Positions 47,278-58,054 of a DNA stretch of 64,000 nucleotides are shown here, piece after piece. Location of the stretch: positions 1 to 64,000 of the forward strand of contig NZ_JAFHKK010000007.1 of the NCBI RefSeq assembly GCF_016937535.1, in the 5' to 3' direction. Numbering within the stretch: position 1 is the first letter of the stretch; the number at the start of each line of letters is the position of its first letter. Source of the DNA: Sulfurospirillum tamanense (lineage in GTDB: Bacteria > Campylobacterota > Campylobacteria > Campylobacterales > Campylobacteraceae). A program made the translations under genes and the position numbers. The notes beneath the pieces are model-generated. The model worked only from the letters and a program-made list of their open reading frames with translations. It was not told the DNA's origin and did no database searches.

Positions 47278-47903
47278 GGCTCCATAAAAGTAAAAATCTC
47301 GCCACCGCCCTTGCAGACCACCTGCCCCTTGACCCTGCTGTTTTTGAGGCCTTTGCCTCCACAGAACGCGAACTCTTTGTCCCCCAAGGCATGCGCCACA
47401 ACGCCTACACGCTAGATGCCTTGCCATTAGCGGGCAACCAGTGGATAAGCTCGCCACTTACGGTTGCTAAAATGACCCAAGCCCTAGCGCCTTTGGGTGT
47501 TGACGCGGTGCTAGAGATTGGGTGTGGGAGCGGGTATCAAGCGGCGATTTTAAGCAAGATTGTACGGCGGGTGTTTACCATTGAACGCATTGAAAAACTC
47601 TTGCGTGAGGCCAAAACACGGTTTGACACTCTTGGGATTCGCAACATCCACGCGCGGTTTGATGATGGACAACGGGGATGGCGTGATTTTGCGCCCTTTG
47701 AACGCATCTTGTTTTCAGCTTCTACGCCCAAGGTGCCTGAAGTCTTGTTTGACCAACTTAAAGAGGGCGGGGTTTTAGTAGCACCCATTGAACAAGGGGA
47801 GAAGCAAATCATTACGCGGTTTTGCAAAAGAGATGGTGCTATCACCCAAGAAGTGATAGAGGCGTGCCTGTTCGTGCCCGTACAAAACGGGGTGGTACGC
47901 TAA
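47256..47903 (+). CDS. pcm: Protein-L-isoaspartate O-methyltransferase
   Basis: A 215-residue methyltransferase with SAM motif VLEIGCGSGYQAAIL, the preceding LPLAGNQWISSPLTVAKMTQAL and RILFSASTPKVPEVLFDQLKEGG. Repairs isoaspartyl residues in aged proteins. Slightly shortened relative to E. coli but all blocks are present. Convergent with a small membrane-protein gene, 4-base overlap. Confidence 0.92.
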   Translation: MHFHQKLRLHKSKNLATALADHLPLDPAVFEAFASTERELFVPQGMRHNAYTLDALPLAGNQWISSPLTVAKMTQALAPLGVDAVLEIGCGSGYQAAILSKIVRRVFTIERIEKLLREAKTRFDTLGIRNIHARFDDGQRGWRDFAPFERILFSASTPKVPEVLFDQLKEGGVLVAPIEQGEKQIITRFCKRDGAITQEVIEACLFVPVQNGVVR

Positions 47904-48130
47904 GCTTGTCGGCGAAAGGGGCGCAGGGCTAGCGCAACAACCACGCGAAGAATGCTCAACACCACATAAATGCCAAAGGTGTACACGAGCGGGTGCCATG
48001 GCATAACATGATACCCTAACCCCTCCCAGTGTGCCACGGGGGCGCTCAACCACCTGTCCATGTGCATTCCTAAAGCCAACACACCAAAAAGAATCACAAA
48101 AAAAACCACTTCTCGCACAAGATGTCGCAT
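47900..48130 (-). CDS. Small two-helix membrane protein of unknown function
   Basis: Seventy-six residues, MRHLVREVVFFVILFGVLAL at the start and a second hydrophobic segment near 47-66 (PLVYTFGIYVVLSILRVVVAL), ending in a basic RPFRRQA. No family recognised. It follows the sulfide dehydrogenase-like pair on the minus strand and may belong to that transcription unit. Confidence 0.65.
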   Translation of the reverse strand: MRHLVREVVFFVILFGVLALGMHMDRWLSAPVAHWEGLGYHVMPWHPLVYTFGIYVVLSILRVVVALALRPFRRQA

Positions 48131-48216
48131 TTGTTACCTTTTATTTATCATGTTGCAAAAAAGGAATTTTAACCAAAAAAGGTAAGGGATCGGTAAACGA
48201 ACCCTTACATGTAATG

Positions 48217-48885
48217 CTATTTTTTTCCTTTTTCATTAAAGTGAAAATAAATATAGGTCGCCATGTCTTTGGGATGGTATGCCATGCCGCGGTTTTCAAT
48301 GCGCTTAAGCGTCTCTGCCATCAGTGCATGGTGGCCTCCTGAGGATTGAAATCCTTCTTTCAATGAAAGAAGCTCCATTTCCAATTCGTGTAGGGCGTAG
48401 GTGTTTAGTGGCGGTCCTTTTTTGTCTGGGTCGCCTTGGGCTTTGTCTCCGTGGCATTTTGCACACATCTGAGCGTACACTTCCTCTGCCGAATACTCGT
48501 GGTATCCTCTGGATTCAAGTTTTGCTAGAGGATTAAATGTGGTGTAAATATAGCGCGCCATGTCATCAGGGTGGTAGCGCATCCCTTTTTCTTCAATCTT
48601 GCGTTGGTTATGTTCCATAATTTCATGGTCACTTCCCGAAGATTGTGTCACCGCCGTAAGATTAAAAAGCTCATAAGAGAGAGCGTTTTGCGGCAGTGTG
48701 TTAAGCGGAGGTGCTTTTTTATCACCAACCCCTTCGCCTTTTATTCCATGGCAATGGGCGCAGGTTTTTTGGTAAATGTCTTCCATGCTAAGCACTTGTG
48801 CAAATGCACCGCTTGCCGCCAACCCGATTACAAAAACTAGCACCAGCGGCAGTGTGCCGCCTCTTTTCAAATATACTGTTTTCAT
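48217..48885 (-). CDS. Exported diheme cytochrome c with internal duplication
   Basis: A 222-residue protein. Residues 1-29 form a signal peptide; heme-binding CAHCH (42-46) and CAKCH (141-145) head two homologous halves, each with a PPLNT box, a QSSG motif and a GMxYHPxDMAxYIY motif that can supply a methionine ligand. The gene begins 2 bases after the sulfide-dehydrogenase-like flavoprotein, so it is the likely electron acceptor, as FccA is for FccB. Confidence 0.9.
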   Translation of the reverse strand: MKTVYLKRGGTLPLVLVFVIGLAASGAFAQVLSMEDIYQKTCAHCHGIKGEGVGDKKAPPLNTLPQNALSYELFNLTAVTQSSGSDHEIMEHNQRKIEEKGMRYHPDDMARYIYTTFNPLAKLESRGYHEYSAEEVYAQMCAKCHGDKAQGDPDKKGPPLNTYALHELEMELLSLKEGFQSSGGHHALMAETLKRIENRGMAYHPKDMATYIYFHFNEKGKK

Positions 48886-48887
48886 GG

Positions 48888-50333
48888 CTACGCTCGCCCT
48901 TTGAGCATACCATGAAAATACATGGGTTTAAGCATGTACACTTTCATAATCCACCACAACCAACGCTCTTGAGAAGGGTCAAGAAGAGGAAAGGAGGGGG
49001 TAGGCTTACCACTCCAATCAAACTCCGCCATCATCACTGTTCCAATCCCTGTCACCAAAGGGCACACGGTATAACCGTCGTATTTGGCCTTGGGCTCTTT
49101 GCCATTCATGACTGCAATAAGGTTATCAGCGCACACGGTGTATTGCTTGCGCACAGACCCTCCTGTTTTTCCCATGGGAATTCCCGCCACATCTCCCAGA
49201 GCGAAGACATTGGGGTAGCGGTAGTGTTGCAGGGTCTCCTTTTCTACCTCGACCCAACCTCCTGCGGCCGCGCTCCCGCGCTGCCATGCAAGAGAAGAGT
49301 TTCGCACTGCATCTGGGGCTGTCATAGGAGGCGTTACATGTAAAAAGTCATAGGGTACTTCCACGCGTTTTGCCTCTGGAATCATCTCAAATTCTTCCAA
49401 ATCTTCATCCCACGCGCCTTTAACAAGGTAGTGGTGGTCAAAGGTGGCGATCTTTTTGCTTGCATCCACCCCAATCAGATTGTGTCGGTAGTTCCATTCC
49501 ATACCACGGACTTCGTACTGCTTAATGATAGCATCGTGGTATTCAGGTACATCGAACATCAACCCACCATTGGGGTAAAAGGTTAGGGTGGCATTTTCAC
49601 GCGCTTTGGCTTCTTTTAAACGGTCATGGGTAAGGTACATGATTTTTTTTGGAGCGCCACCACATTTAATGGGTGTATTGGGGTGAGAAAAAACACCTGC
49701 TACCTTTTGGCCAGACTTTGCTTTGGCAACAAATTCTTGAAGCACACCCCATGTCTTGAGCGCACCTTGAGGGGTATAAATAGACCCGATGCCTTCCGTC
49801 CCAATCATCTCCTTGGTTAGCCCATCAATGGTCTCATAATGCAGTTGCAACCCCGTGGCCACTACTAAAAAATCATAGCGGATTTGACCGTTAGCGGTTG
49901 TTTCTACGGTGTTGTTTTCGGGATCAAAGGAAACCACACTGTCTTTTATCCACTTCACCTCTTTGGGCAAAAAGTCCTCCGTTTGGGCCACAATATCTTC
50001 GAGTTTGTAAATCCCCGTAGCCACAAAGGTTTGGCCAGGCTGGTATGTCACACTCTGAGGATTTGGCTCAATAAGGGTAATATCTGGGGAAGAAATCTTT
50101 TTTACCAAGGCATTGGCAAGAGAACACCCCGCCGCCCCGCCGCCAACGATGAGGATTTTTCCAGTGACACTGCTTGCCGTTGCCGAGGTTGCACCCACCG
50201 ATGCGCTCGGGTTTAGCAAAAAAGCCGCAGAACTCAGGCCCGCGAGTTTCAGCGCATCTCTGCGCGATAATCCATGCTGTTTTAGCTCTGTGTCTAACAC
50301 GTCACAAAGCGCGTCTAGCTCTCTTTTCTCCAT
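48888..50333 (-). CDS. Tat-exported FAD-dependent sulfide dehydrogenase/SQR-like flavoprotein
   Basis: A 481-residue flavoprotein. LSRRDALKLAGLSSAAFLL with R24-R25 is a twin-arginine signal; FAD motif GGGAAG at 64-69; VTYQPGQTFVATG and YDFLVVATGLQL are typical of sulfide:quinone reductase and flavocytochrome c sulfide dehydrogenase. Cysteines in PIKCGGAPKK and GYTVCPLVTG are at the expected redox-active places. Being periplasmic and coupled to a diheme cytochrome argues for an FccB-like role. AAGGAG precedes the ATG. Confidence 0.88.
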   Translation of the reverse strand: MEKRELDALCDVLDTELKQHGLSRRDALKLAGLSSAAFLLNPSASVGATSATASSVTGKILIVGGGAAGCSLANALVKKISSPDITLIEPNPQSVTYQPGQTFVATGIYKLEDIVAQTEDFLPKEVKWIKDSVVSFDPENNTVETTANGQIRYDFLVVATGLQLHYETIDGLTKEMIGTEGIGSIYTPQGALKTWGVLQEFVAKAKSGQKVAGVFSHPNTPIKCGGAPKKIMYLTHDRLKEAKARENATLTFYPNGGLMFDVPEYHDAIIKQYEVRGMEWNYRHNLIGVDASKKIATFDHHYLVKGAWDEDLEEFEMIPEAKRVEVPYDFLHVTPPMTAPDAVRNSSLAWQRGSAAAGGWVEVEKETLQHYRYPNVFALGDVAGIPMGKTGGSVRKQYTVCADNLIAVMNGKEPKAKYDGYTVCPLVTGIGTVMMAEFDWSGKPTPSFPLLDPSQERWLWWIMKVYMLKPMYFHGMLKGRA

Positions 50334-50384
50334 GATTTCTCCTTGTTCTGTTTTGGGACAAAGAGAAGCATAGCACGCGAGATT

Positions 50385-51968
50385 TTAGGTACAGCTTAAA
50401 ATTTGCTTTATAAGTAACTGAGGTGTTACTAATCCGCGATAACTGTTCTTTTGAACAGTAAAGACAATATCAATCACATTTCCTTTTCGTGCGGGTGTGT
50501 CAAAATTAAAAAAAAGGGATTCCAAGGTTCTTGTAGGGGTTTGTAAAATCAACTTAAGATGGTTGTGTTCTTTGCCAATCGTGCGATCAATTTTTACCTC
50601 AATTCCTCGAATCAAAAACGAAGGGCGCGGGTTTTTTTGGCCATAAGGCTCATAAAATTCTAAAATCTCTAAAAGTTCAAAATCGATTTCATCAGGGTCA
50701 ACCTCCCCAAGAACATCCTCATTCATGCCAAGTTCATGGTGTGCAATGTCTTTACATGTAAGCTCTAGGGCTTGCTTGAATGCAGGCAAATTTTCTGGGG
50801 CAATCGCCATCCCAGCCGCACCCTTATGCCCGCCAAAACCCAATAAAAACCCCTCATGCTGAGCAATAATCGACAAAATATCCACCCGACCCACACTTCT
50901 TGCACTTCCTTTGGCACGCTCGCCATCCACCGAAAATACCAACGCGGGCTTATGAAAACGCTTTGCCAAACGCGAAGCCACAATCCCAATCACCCCCTCG
51001 TGCCACGCTTCACCCCATACCACAATAACGTGCTCATCTTCTTTGATCGCACGCAATGAAGACTCAAAGAGTTGCTGTTCTTCCTCTTTGCGCAAATTAT
51101 TAAACGCGACAATTTCCTCCAAAAGCTCCGTGGCAACCTTTACAGATGAAGACTTTAAAAACCGATACGACACCATCGCATCATCCATGCGCCCCGAACT
51201 GTTAATCAAAGGCGCGAGCAAAAAAGAGATGTCGTCGCTTTCAAATTGCTCTTTTTTAAAAAAAGAGCGCACCGCCTCAAAGGCGGGCCTAGAAGAGCGG
51301 TTGAGCTCACAAATCCCTTTCTTTACCATAGTGCGGTTCATGTTTTTAAGCTCCATCATGTCCGCCATAATAGCAATGGCCAACAAATCAAGACATTTTC
51401 CCAAATCATACGCCACGCCGCACGCATCTTTAAGCGCAGCAACCAAATACCACGCCACTTGTGCGCCACAAATCTCACTGTGGGGAAAACTGCAATCTTC
51501 TTGTTTGGGGTTAATGATGGCATAGGCCTCAGGCAGGCCCTCTGTGGGGGTATGGTGGTCTGTAATGATGAGGTCAATCCCTTGACTAAGACAATACTGC
51601 GCGGCCTCATGAGCAGAAATTCCGTTATCGACGGTGATAATCAGTGTGGCGGCCAAGTCTTTAACAATTTTAGGATTTAGCCCGTATCCGTCCGTAAAAC
51701 GGTTGGGGATTTTGAGGGTATAGGGCACCATAAGTGCGTCAAAAAACTCGCTTAGAATCACCGAAGAAACCACCCCATCCACATCATAATCGCCTACAAT
51801 AGCAATGGGTTCTTTGGCTTCAATAGCCCGCTTAATACGCGCGGCGGCTTTGTCGATGTCTTTAAATTGATGGGGCGGGGGTATCATGGAGAGTTTGGTG
51901 CACACGTCCTCTTCAAACCGTGCCGCCAAAATCTCCGCAATCGCCTCCTTGGTGAGTTTCTCAGCCAT
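50385..51968 (-). CDS. recJ: Single-stranded-DNA-specific exonuclease RecJ
   Basis: A 527-residue RecJ with DHH motifs [34 protein letters not shown] and the DHHA1 part [13 protein letters not shown]. Shorter than E. coli RecJ but normal for Campylobacterota. 5'-3' ssDNA exonuclease in repair. It overlaps the pyrG stop by 8 bases. Confidence 0.95.
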   Translation of the reverse strand: MAEKLTKEAIAEILAARFEEDVCTKLSMIPPPHQFKDIDKAAARIKRAIEAKEPIAIVGDYDVDGVVSSVILSEFFDALMVPYTLKIPNRFTDGYGLNPKIVKDLAATLIITVDNGISAHEAAQYCLSQGIDLIITDHHTPTEGLPEAYAIINPKQEDCSFPHSEICGAQVAWYLVAALKDACGVAYDLGKCLDLLAIAIMADMMELKNMNRTMVKKGICELNRSSRPAFEAVRSFFKKEQFESDDISFLLAPLINSSGRMDDAMVSYRFLKSSSVKVATELLEEIVAFNNLRKEEEQQLFESSLRAIKEDEHVIVVWGEAWHEGVIGIVASRLAKRFHKPALVFSVDGERAKGSARSVGRVDILSIIAQHEGFLLGFGGHKGAAGMAIAPENLPAFKQALELTCKDIAHHELGMNEDVLGEVDPDEIDFELLEILEFYEPYGQKNPRPSFLIRGIEVKIDRTIGKEHNHLKLILQTPTRTLESLFFNFDTPARKGNVIDIVFTVQKNSYRGLVTPQLLIKQILSCT

Positions 51969-53598
51969 GCCGCGTGGCTAGCGCCGCTTTGGCAAACCCT
52001 AAAATCGCTTTATTGGGATTTGTTAGCCGTGAAGTAAACTCAGGGTGAAATTGCACCCCAATAAACCACGGATGCCCTTCAAGCTCCACCGCTTCAATCA
52101 GCCCATCCGACTCGCCACTTACAGTAAGACCCGCTGCTTCAAAAGCACTTCGGTATTCAGGATTGGCTTCGTAGCGGTGGCGGTGGCGTTCTTTGATAGT
52201 GGGCTTGTCTTGGTATACTTCACGCAGCAAAGAGCCTTTTTTGGTTTGGCATTGGTAGGCCCCAAGACGCATTGTGCCCCCAAGAGGACTTTGATAGGTG
52301 CGCAACTGTTTTTGACCGCTGGTATCCAAAAAGGTGTCAATAAGGTAGATGATAGGATTTTTACATGTAGCGTTAAATTCTACCGAATTAGCATCTTCAA
52401 TCTTGAGCACATTGCGTGCAAATTCAATCATCGCTAGCTGCATTCCAAGGCAAATCCCAAGGTAAGGAACCCCGTTTTCTCGCGCGTAACGAATGGCACG
52501 CATCTTGCCCTCGACCCCGCGCTCTCCAAACCCTCCGGGCACCAAAATACCGTCCACATCATCCAGCAGTCCCTTTTCGCCTTTTTCTTCCAATACTTCG
52601 CTATCAACCCACTTGATGGTAATCTTCGCATCTAAATGGGCTCCTGCATGAATAAGCGATTCGGTAAGGGATTTGTAGGATTCTTTTAAACCCAAATACT
52701 TGCCCACAAAAGCAATCACAATCTCATCCCTAGGAGCAATCACTCGCTTAACAAGCGTGTTCCACTCTTCCATATGGGGCTTGAGCTCGCCTAGGTCCAA
52801 AACTTCCGAAACAGGAGCAAGAATATTGTCTTTTAAAAAGTTTAGAGGAACTTGATAGATGGTTGGGGCATCCGCAGACTCAATCACGCTGTTACGCTCT
52901 ACCCCACATGAAGAGGCTAGCTTATTACGAAGCTCTTTTGGCAAAGGGCGCTCCGCACGGCAAATGAGCATGTCTGGTGTAATACCGATGCGGCGCAACT
53001 CTTGTACGGAGTGTTGGGTAGGCTTAGTCTTCAGCTCACCCGCAACAGTGATGTAGGGAACAAGCGTCAAGTGAATGTTCATCGCATTTTTCTTGCCCAC
53101 TTCGGAACGCAATTCGCGAATGGCCTCCAAAAAGGGGAGTCCTTCGATGTCGCCCACCGTACCGCCAATCTCTACAATCAAAATATCTTGTCCCTTGGCT
53201 GCCTCTTTCATACGTCTAGTGATTTCACCCACGATGTGTGGAATCACTTGAATGGTTTCCCCTAAATAATCCCCGCGCCGCTCTTTTTCGATGACGGTCG
53301 AATAAACTTTTCCCGTGGTAAAGTTGTTGGTTTGGTGCAAATCCACATCCAAAAAGCGCTCATAATGGCCCAAGTCAAGGTCCGTCTCCGCTCCATCGTC
53401 CGTAACAAAAACTTCCCCGTGTTCCAAGGGACTCATGGTGCCTGGATCCACGTTGATGTACGGGTCTGCTTTTAAAATACTCACTTTAAATCCAACATTT
53501 TTAAGCAACGTTGCAATACTCGCAGCAGCAATACCTTTGCCAAGAGAGCTTAAAACGCCGCCGGTGACAAAGATATATTTGGTAGGGGAGAGAGGCAT
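51961..53598 (-). CDS. pyrG: CTP synthase
   Basis: A 545-residue CTP synthase: synthetase part [28 protein letters not shown] through [15 protein letters not shown], then the glutaminase part with the nucleophile in [11 protein letters not shown] and His-Glu in GVQFHPEF. The frame extends to 53634, but the family begins at 53598. Co-transcribed with recJ. A near copy of the palindrome at 52361. Confidence 0.97.
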   Translation of the reverse strand: MPLSPTKYIFVTGGVLSSLGKGIAAASIATLLKNVGFKVSILKADPYINVDPGTMSPLEHGEVFVTDDGAETDLDLGHYERFLDVDLHQTNNFTTGKVYSTVIEKERRGDYLGETIQVIPHIVGEITRRMKEAAKGQDILIVEIGGTVGDIEGLPFLEAIRELRSEVGKKNAMNIHLTLVPYITVAGELKTKPTQHSVQELRRIGITPDMLICRAERPLPKELRNKLASSCGVERNSVIESADAPTIYQVPLNFLKDNILAPVSEVLDLGELKPHMEEWNTLVKRVIAPRDEIVIAFVGKYLGLKESYKSLTESLIHAGAHLDAKITIKWVDSEVLEEKGEKGLLDDVDGILVPGGFGERGVEGKMRAIRYARENGVPYLGICLGMQLAMIEFARNVLKIEDANSVEFNATCKNPIIYLIDTFLDTSGQKQLRTYQSPLGGTMRLGAYQCQTKKGSLLREVYQDKPTIKERHRHRYEANPEYRSAFEAAGLTVSGESDGLIEAVELEGHPWFIGVQFHPEFTSRLTNPNKAILGFAKAALATRHG

Positions 53599-53717
53599 GA
53601 ATGTCCTTGTTTTTTTGGAGGTGATTATAGCCAATCTAAGGTTATAAAGGCTTTACATGTAAGACAAAGAGGTATGCTACAATGTCTTTCATAGTTTATT
53701 TCCTCAGGAGGACAACC

Positions 53718-55124
53718 ATGCGTTTTTTAGCCCCTTTATTTTTATCTAGCCTCTCTTTGATGGCGAACACCGCCTTGCTTGAAATCTACACCAACAAAGC
53801 CTTTCTCACTCAACAATTTGAGGTAGGTAGTGGCGTCTTTGAAACCACACTTCCAGATTTTGTTCACAATGAAACCTTAAGTATTCGCACACCGTGCGCC
53901 ACCAAAAACAAAACCATTGGTGAGCCCATTCAAGCAAACACGCCTTTGCAAAAAGAGATAGAAAACGCAACCCAAGCGCTCCAAACTGCGCAAGAAGAGC
54001 TTCTTGCCACACAGGCCAAAGAACGTCTTTTGGAGCGTGTCAGCTTCTCTAACAGCTCTTTTGGAGAATTGCAAAAAAATGCACAAGGGTTTACCGCCCT
54101 AGCCCTTGAAACATTGCGCGCCAAAGAAGCGCAGCAAAAGGCCGTTAATCTTGCTCAAGAAGCCCTCAACCGCCTCACCTCAAAACAAACAACAAGCAAG
54201 GCAAAACCTCTCTCTCTTTCCCTTACATGCACTGCACCAAGTGTGTTAGAGATTCGTTTTGAGCTCCCTAATCTTGAAGCCAAACGCGTCAATACGTTCA
54301 CAGGAGAGAGCGCTCAAGACAAGCTTGCCATCACCCAATCGCTTTTCATCTCTCACACGCTTGGAGAAGACTTAACCAACATCGCCTTACGGCTTTATTC
54401 CTTTGCCCACAACCACGCCCTGGCACCCACGCCTTTTTATCCCTACTATGTGGGCTTGCCAGAAGCACTACCCATGATGCGCACCATGGCACTCAAATCC
54501 ATGGGCGAATCCACCCAAGATGTCGCGGGCACACCCGTAGAACTTGAGAGCAAAGAGGTCTGGGAGGCCTCACCTGTGACACTACCCAGTGGAGAACACA
54601 CACAGGTGATATTGCACCAACAGCAGGCATTTGCCCAGTATGGCATCGAAGTAGACGGCTATGGCACGGCGTTAGCATACATGCGTGCAACCTTTTCACC
54701 CCAAGTGAGCGTAGAGTCTGCCTTAACCCACTTTGTCCTTGATGGAATGCTATTGGGAGAGCGCAATACAGGCCAATTTCTCCCCGACCAACAAGCCCAT
54801 GTTTACTTTGGAAAACACGATTTGATTGGAGTAGAGAAAAAACTGGTGCGCAACTTTACCACCGAATCGGGATTTGGTTCCACCAAAACCACCGAACGTG
54901 TTTGGCGATACACCCTCTCCAACCGCTCCTCCAAGACACAAGCCGTCGATTTTCTAGAAAGGCTTCCCCTTTCTAGTCATGAAAAAGTGGTGATTAAACG
55001 CTTAGGGGACGCACCCGACTCCCTAGATGCAGAAGGAAAGGTGCGCTGGAATTTTACATTAAAAGCTGGGGAACAACGCACCTTGGAATTTGGCTACACC
55101 CAAAGCGAGCCCATTCAAAAGTAG
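53718..55124 (+). CDS. DUF4139-domain exported protein
   Basis: A 468-residue protein with signal peptide MRFLAPLFLSSLSLMANTAL, a coiled-coil segment around 85-150, and a DUF4139-like C-terminal beta-rich part (ELESKEVWEASPVTLPSGEHTQ, LSNRSSKTQAVDFLERLPLSSHEKVVIK). The relatives are poorly characterised envelope proteins. AGGAGGACAACC precedes the ATG at 53718. TTACATGTAA lies upstream (53653). It stands alone. Confidence 0.82.
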   Translation: MRFLAPLFLSSLSLMANTALLEIYTNKAFLTQQFEVGSGVFETTLPDFVHNETLSIRTPCATKNKTIGEPIQANTPLQKEIENATQALQTAQEELLATQAKERLLERVSFSNSSFGELQKNAQGFTALALETLRAKEAQQKAVNLAQEALNRLTSKQTTSKAKPLSLSLTCTAPSVLEIRFELPNLEAKRVNTFTGESAQDKLAITQSLFISHTLGEDLTNIALRLYSFAHNHALAPTPFYPYYVGLPEALPMMRTMALKSMGESTQDVAGTPVELESKEVWEASPVTLPSGEHTQVILHQQQAFAQYGIEVDGYGTALAYMRATFSPQVSVESALTHFVLDGMLLGERNTGQFLPDQQAHVYFGKHDLIGVEKKLVRNFTTESGFGSTKTTERVWRYTLSNRSSKTQAVDFLERLPLSSHEKVVIKRLGDAPDSLDAEGKVRWNFTLKAGEQRTLEFGYTQSEPIQK

Positions 55125-55131
55125 ATAGACC

Positions 55132-55157
55132 TGCAGGGCTTTGACTAAAGCCCTGCA
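55132..55157. terminator. Bidirectional terminator between DUF4139 and marC genes
   Basis: TGCAGGGCTTT (55132-55142) and AAAGCCCTGCA (55147-55157) form an 11-bp stem with a 4-base loop. The stop codon of the convergent marC-like gene (55145-55147) is in the loop. Confidence 0.7.
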
Positions 55158-55783
55158 CTCCATAAAGAAGAGACCCCGCCTACTACAAACTGCACCGCAA
55201 TAGCCCCAACAATGAGGCCCATCAAACGGCTGATGATTTTTTGGCCCGTGATGCCCAAAAGCTTACGAATCTTCAAAGAATTACGAAAGGCAATGTAAGT
55301 TAAAAAAGCCACCACCAAAAATGCCAATGTTAAGGCCACAAGGTCGAGGTAACTTGTGGCGCTGGCTTTGAAAATGACAATAGTAGCAAAAATGCCAGGC
55401 CCAAAGGTAATGGGAATTCCCAGAGGGATGATGGCAAATTCATGGCTATGTTTGGCCTCTTCGCGCTCTTCAGGGGTTTGGTTTTTAGGCTCCAAACTCC
55501 CCTCAACCATCTTAATGGCCATAAGCAACAACACAAGCCCACCCATAACTTTTAGCGCGTCTAGCTCAATGCCAAAAAGATTGAGCACAAACTTTCCTGT
55601 GAGCAATACCACAAAAAAAGCGATGACGATGGTTAGCGTAGATTTTTTGGCGATGCCATTCATCTGTTCTTGCGTCGTAGAAGCAGGAAGCATGGAGAGT
55701 AAAATAGCACTGACCCCCAAGGGGTCAATGATGGCAAAAAGGGTAATGGTCTGCTGTAGAAACAGGGCGAAAAATTCGTTCAC
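55145..55783 (-). CDS. MarC-family integral membrane protein
   Basis: A 212-residue protein with six membrane helices; [18 protein letters not shown] and [17 protein letters not shown] are MarC/UPF0056 signatures. Function unknown in the family. It overlaps ilvD by 4 bases. Confidence 0.9.
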   Translation of the reverse strand: MNEFFALFLQQTITLFAIIDPLGVSAILLSMLPASTTQEQMNGIAKKSTLTIVIAFFVVLLTGKFVLNLFGIELDALKVMGGLVLLLMAIKMVEGSLEPKNQTPEEREEAKHSHEFAIIPLGIPITFGPGIFATIVIFKASATSYLDLVALTLAFLVVAFLTYIAFRNSLKIRKLLGITGQKIISRLMGLIVGAIAVQFVVGGVSSLWSAGL

Positions 55784-57462
55784 TCAAGCTCCGTCTTTAG
55801 CATGGCGCCGTTGCTAGCATTGGTGACAAGTTGGCGGTATTGTTTGAGCCACGAGCCTTTGACTGTTTGGACTTTTGGCGTAAAGTGCGCCTGACGGGTC
55901 TGAATTTCGATTTCGTCCAAATGGGCATGGATTTCATAACTATCCACATCAATTGTAATGGTATCCCCATTTTCTAGCAAGCCAATCAGACCGCCCTCAG
56001 CTGCCTCAGGACTCACGTGTCCGATGCTAAGCCCCCGCGTAGCCCCCGAAAAACGCCCGTCGGTAATGAGTGCCACATCTGCACCCAAGCCCATCCCCAT
56101 AATGAGTGAAGTAGGGGAGAGCATCTCTTGCATCCCTGGCCCCCCGCGCGGACCCTCATAGCGAATCACAACCACATCTCCTGCCTTAACTTTCCCCCCA
56201 ACAATGCCCGCAATAGCTTCTTTTTGAGAGTCAAAACAAACCGCTTTGCCCACAAAACGGCGCTCACCTGTAATGCCTGCGGTTTTAATAACACACCCCT
56301 CTTCAGCGATATTGCCAAATAAAATAGCCAAACCGCCCACTTTAGAGTAGGGCTTGTCGATGGGGTGAATCACTTCAGGATTAGTAATCACCGCGTCTTT
56401 GATACGCTCTCCCATAGTCTCGCCCGTCACAGTAAGATTATCAAGGTGCAACACCCCGTTGTCACGCTTGCTAATCTCTCTCATCACCGCGCTCACGCCA
56501 CCGGCTTTGTGGATGTCTTCCATATGCACCGTGGAAAGAGAGGGGGCGATTTTAGCGATGTGCGAAACGTTTTTGCTGATGGTATTAATGTTTTCAATGC
56601 CAAAGTTCACGCCCGCTTCTCTGGCGATGGCCAGCATGTGCAAAACTGTATTAGAGCTACCGCCCATGGCCATGTCGATGGCAAAGGCGTTTTTGACCGC
56701 ATTTTCGTTGAGAATATTTTTAAGCTTGAACCGCTCATCCAACGCAATCTCACACACGCGACGTGCCGCTTTACGGATGAGTTCTTCCCGTTCAGGGGTG
56801 AGAGCCAAGATAGTTCCATTGCCTGGCAATGCGATGCCCATGGCTTCCATGAGGGTATTCATAGAGTTGGCCGTAAACATGCCCGAACACGACCCGCCAC
56901 TCGGACACGCGTTGCACTCGATGTCGTACAATTCTGCCTCGTCGATGTCCCCTTTGCTAAATTTGCCCACCGCTTCAAAGGCTGTGGTAAGGTCAATGGG
57001 TGTGCCGTCTTTTTTGTACCCTTTTTTCATGGGGCCGCCACTCACAAACACCGTAGGCACATTCACGCGCAGTGCGCCCATAATCATCCCAGGAACGATT
57101 TTGTCACAGTTTGGCATACAAATCATGGCGTCCAGCATGTGAGCATTCATTACCGTTTCGATAGAGTTGGCAATGAGTTCGCGGCTGGGCAAAGAGTAAA
57201 GCATCCCCTCATGCCCCATGGCGATGCCATCGTCCACGCCGATGGTGTTAAACTCAAAAGGCACACACCCACAAGCGCGGATTTCCTCTTTGATAATTTC
57301 GCTGTAATGATTGAGAAAAAAGTGCCCGGGAATGATTTCGATGAAGGAGTTAGCTACGCCGATAAAGGGTTTATCAAAATCTTCATCTTTTAGACCTGTT
57401 GCACGAAAAAGGCTTCGGTGTGGGGCACGATCGTACCCTTTTTTAACCATATCACTTCGCAT
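55780..57462 (-). CDS. ilvD: Dihydroxy-acid dehydratase
   Basis: A 560-residue IlvD starting [24 protein letters not shown]. Cluster cysteines are in [11 protein letters not shown] and [21 protein letters not shown]-terminal [15 protein letters not shown] is conserved. Fe-S dehydratase for valine, isoleucine and pantothenate synthesis. GGAAA precedes the chosen ATG; the frame upstream to 57498 is dispensable. Confidence 0.96.
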   Translation of the reverse strand: MRSDMVKKGYDRAPHRSLFRATGLKDEDFDKPFIGVANSFIEIIPGHFFLNHYSEIIKEEIRACGCVPFEFNTIGVDDGIAMGHEGMLYSLPSRELIANSIETVMNAHMLDAMICMPNCDKIVPGMIMGALRVNVPTVFVSGGPMKKGYKKDGTPIDLTTAFEAVGKFSKGDIDEAELYDIECNACPSGGSCSGMFTANSMNTLMEAMGIALPGNGTILALTPEREELIRKAARRVCEIALDERFKLKNILNENAVKNAFAIDMAMGGSSNTVLHMLAIAREAGVNFGIENINTISKNVSHIAKIAPSLSTVHMEDIHKAGGVSAVMREISKRDNGVLHLDNLTVTGETMGERIKDAVITNPEVIHPIDKPYSKVGGLAILFGNIAEEGCVIKTAGITGERRFVGKAVCFDSQKEAIAGIVGGKVKAGDVVVIRYEGPRGGPGMQEMLSPTSLIMGMGLGADVALITDGRFSGATRGLSIGHVSPEAAEGGLIGLLENGDTITIDVDSYEIHAHLDEIEIQTRQAHFTPKVQTVKGSWLKQYRQLVTNASNGAMLKTELE

Positions 57463-57541
57463 GGGGTTTCCTTTGAGTGGTTGAGAATTAATGATCACAT
57501 TATACCTTAAAGTAAAAAGCCTTTAAAAGCGCCCAATTATC

Positions 57542-57570
57542 TTTACTTTTAAAAAAACTTCTGCTATAAT
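57542..57570 (+). promoter_or_regulatory. Promoter of the tRNA cluster
   Basis: TTTACT (57542-57547) and TATAAT (57565-57570) with a 17-base spacer, 19 bases ahead of tRNA-Gly. Confidence 0.65.
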
Positions 57571-57588
57571 TTCGTCTCTTTTTACAGC

Positions 57589-57663
57589 GCGGGAATAGCT
57601 CAGTGGTAGAGCACAACCTTGCCAAGGTTGGGGTCGCGAGTTCGAACCTCGTTTCCCGCTCCA
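57589..57663 (+). tRNA. tRNA-Gly (GCC)
   Basis: 75 nt with encoded CCA. Anticodon stem CAACC/GGTTG, loop TTGCCAA, anticodon GCC. First gene of a tRNA cluster. Confidence 0.97.
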
Positions 57664-57686
57664 TTTTTTTATACATGTAAAAGTCT

Positions 57687-57774
57687 GCCCGGGTGGCGAA
57701 ATTGGTAGACGCAAGGGACTTAAAATCCCTCGAACATTATGTTTGTACCGGTTCAAGTCCGGTCTCGGGCACCA
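57687..57774 (+). tRNA. tRNA-Leu (TAA)
   Basis: 88 nt with a long variable arm and encoded CCA. Anticodon stem AGGGA/TCCCT, loop CTTAAAA, anticodon TAA. Confidence 0.97.
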
Positions 57775-57786
57775 CCAAATACAAAG

Positions 57787-57860
57787 GGCGGCATAGCCAA
57801 GTGGTAAGGCAGGAGCCTGCAAAGCTCTCATCCCCGGTTCGAATCCGGGTGTCGCCTCCA
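57787..57860 (+). tRNA. tRNA-Cys (GCA)
   Basis: 74 nt with encoded CCA. Anticodon loop CTGCAAA, anticodon GCA; acceptor GGCGGCA pairs TGTCGCC with a G-U. Confidence 0.97.
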
Positions 57861-57889
57861 GTCCTTTTTAACGAACACAAGGAGTTCAC

Positions 57890-58039
57890 ATGCGTGCTCT
57901 TTTGATTGTTATAATGAGTCTTTTTTTTGCAGGATGCGCCACATGGCAAGGCATCAAGCAAGATTCTAGTGATGCGGCGGAGTGGTCTAAAGAAAAGGTC
58001 AACAAAGGCGCAACCTACGTTAAAGAAAAAACCGAATAA
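57890..58039 (+). CDS. Entericidin-like small lipoprotein (49 aa)
   Basis: Forty-nine residues. [16 protein letters not shown] is a lipoprotein signal peptide with lipobox FAGC (C16), followed by [20 protein letters not shown] and an amphipathic helical tail. This matches the entericidin EcnA/EcnB size and pattern. AAGGAG precedes the ATG. It is embedded between tRNA-Cys and tRNA-Ser and probably relies on their transcript. Envelope stress role by family only. Confidence 0.82.
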   Translation: MRALLIVIMSLFFAGCATWQGIKQDSSDAAEWSKEKVNKGATYVKEKTE

Positions 58040-58054
58040 CCTTCGGTTATACAC

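Noticed and set aside
56365-57393. Long open frame of 342 codons on the plus strand
   Set aside because: It is antisense to ilvD, whose cluster cysteines and full-length homology are clear; its product is His/Arg-rich with no domain.
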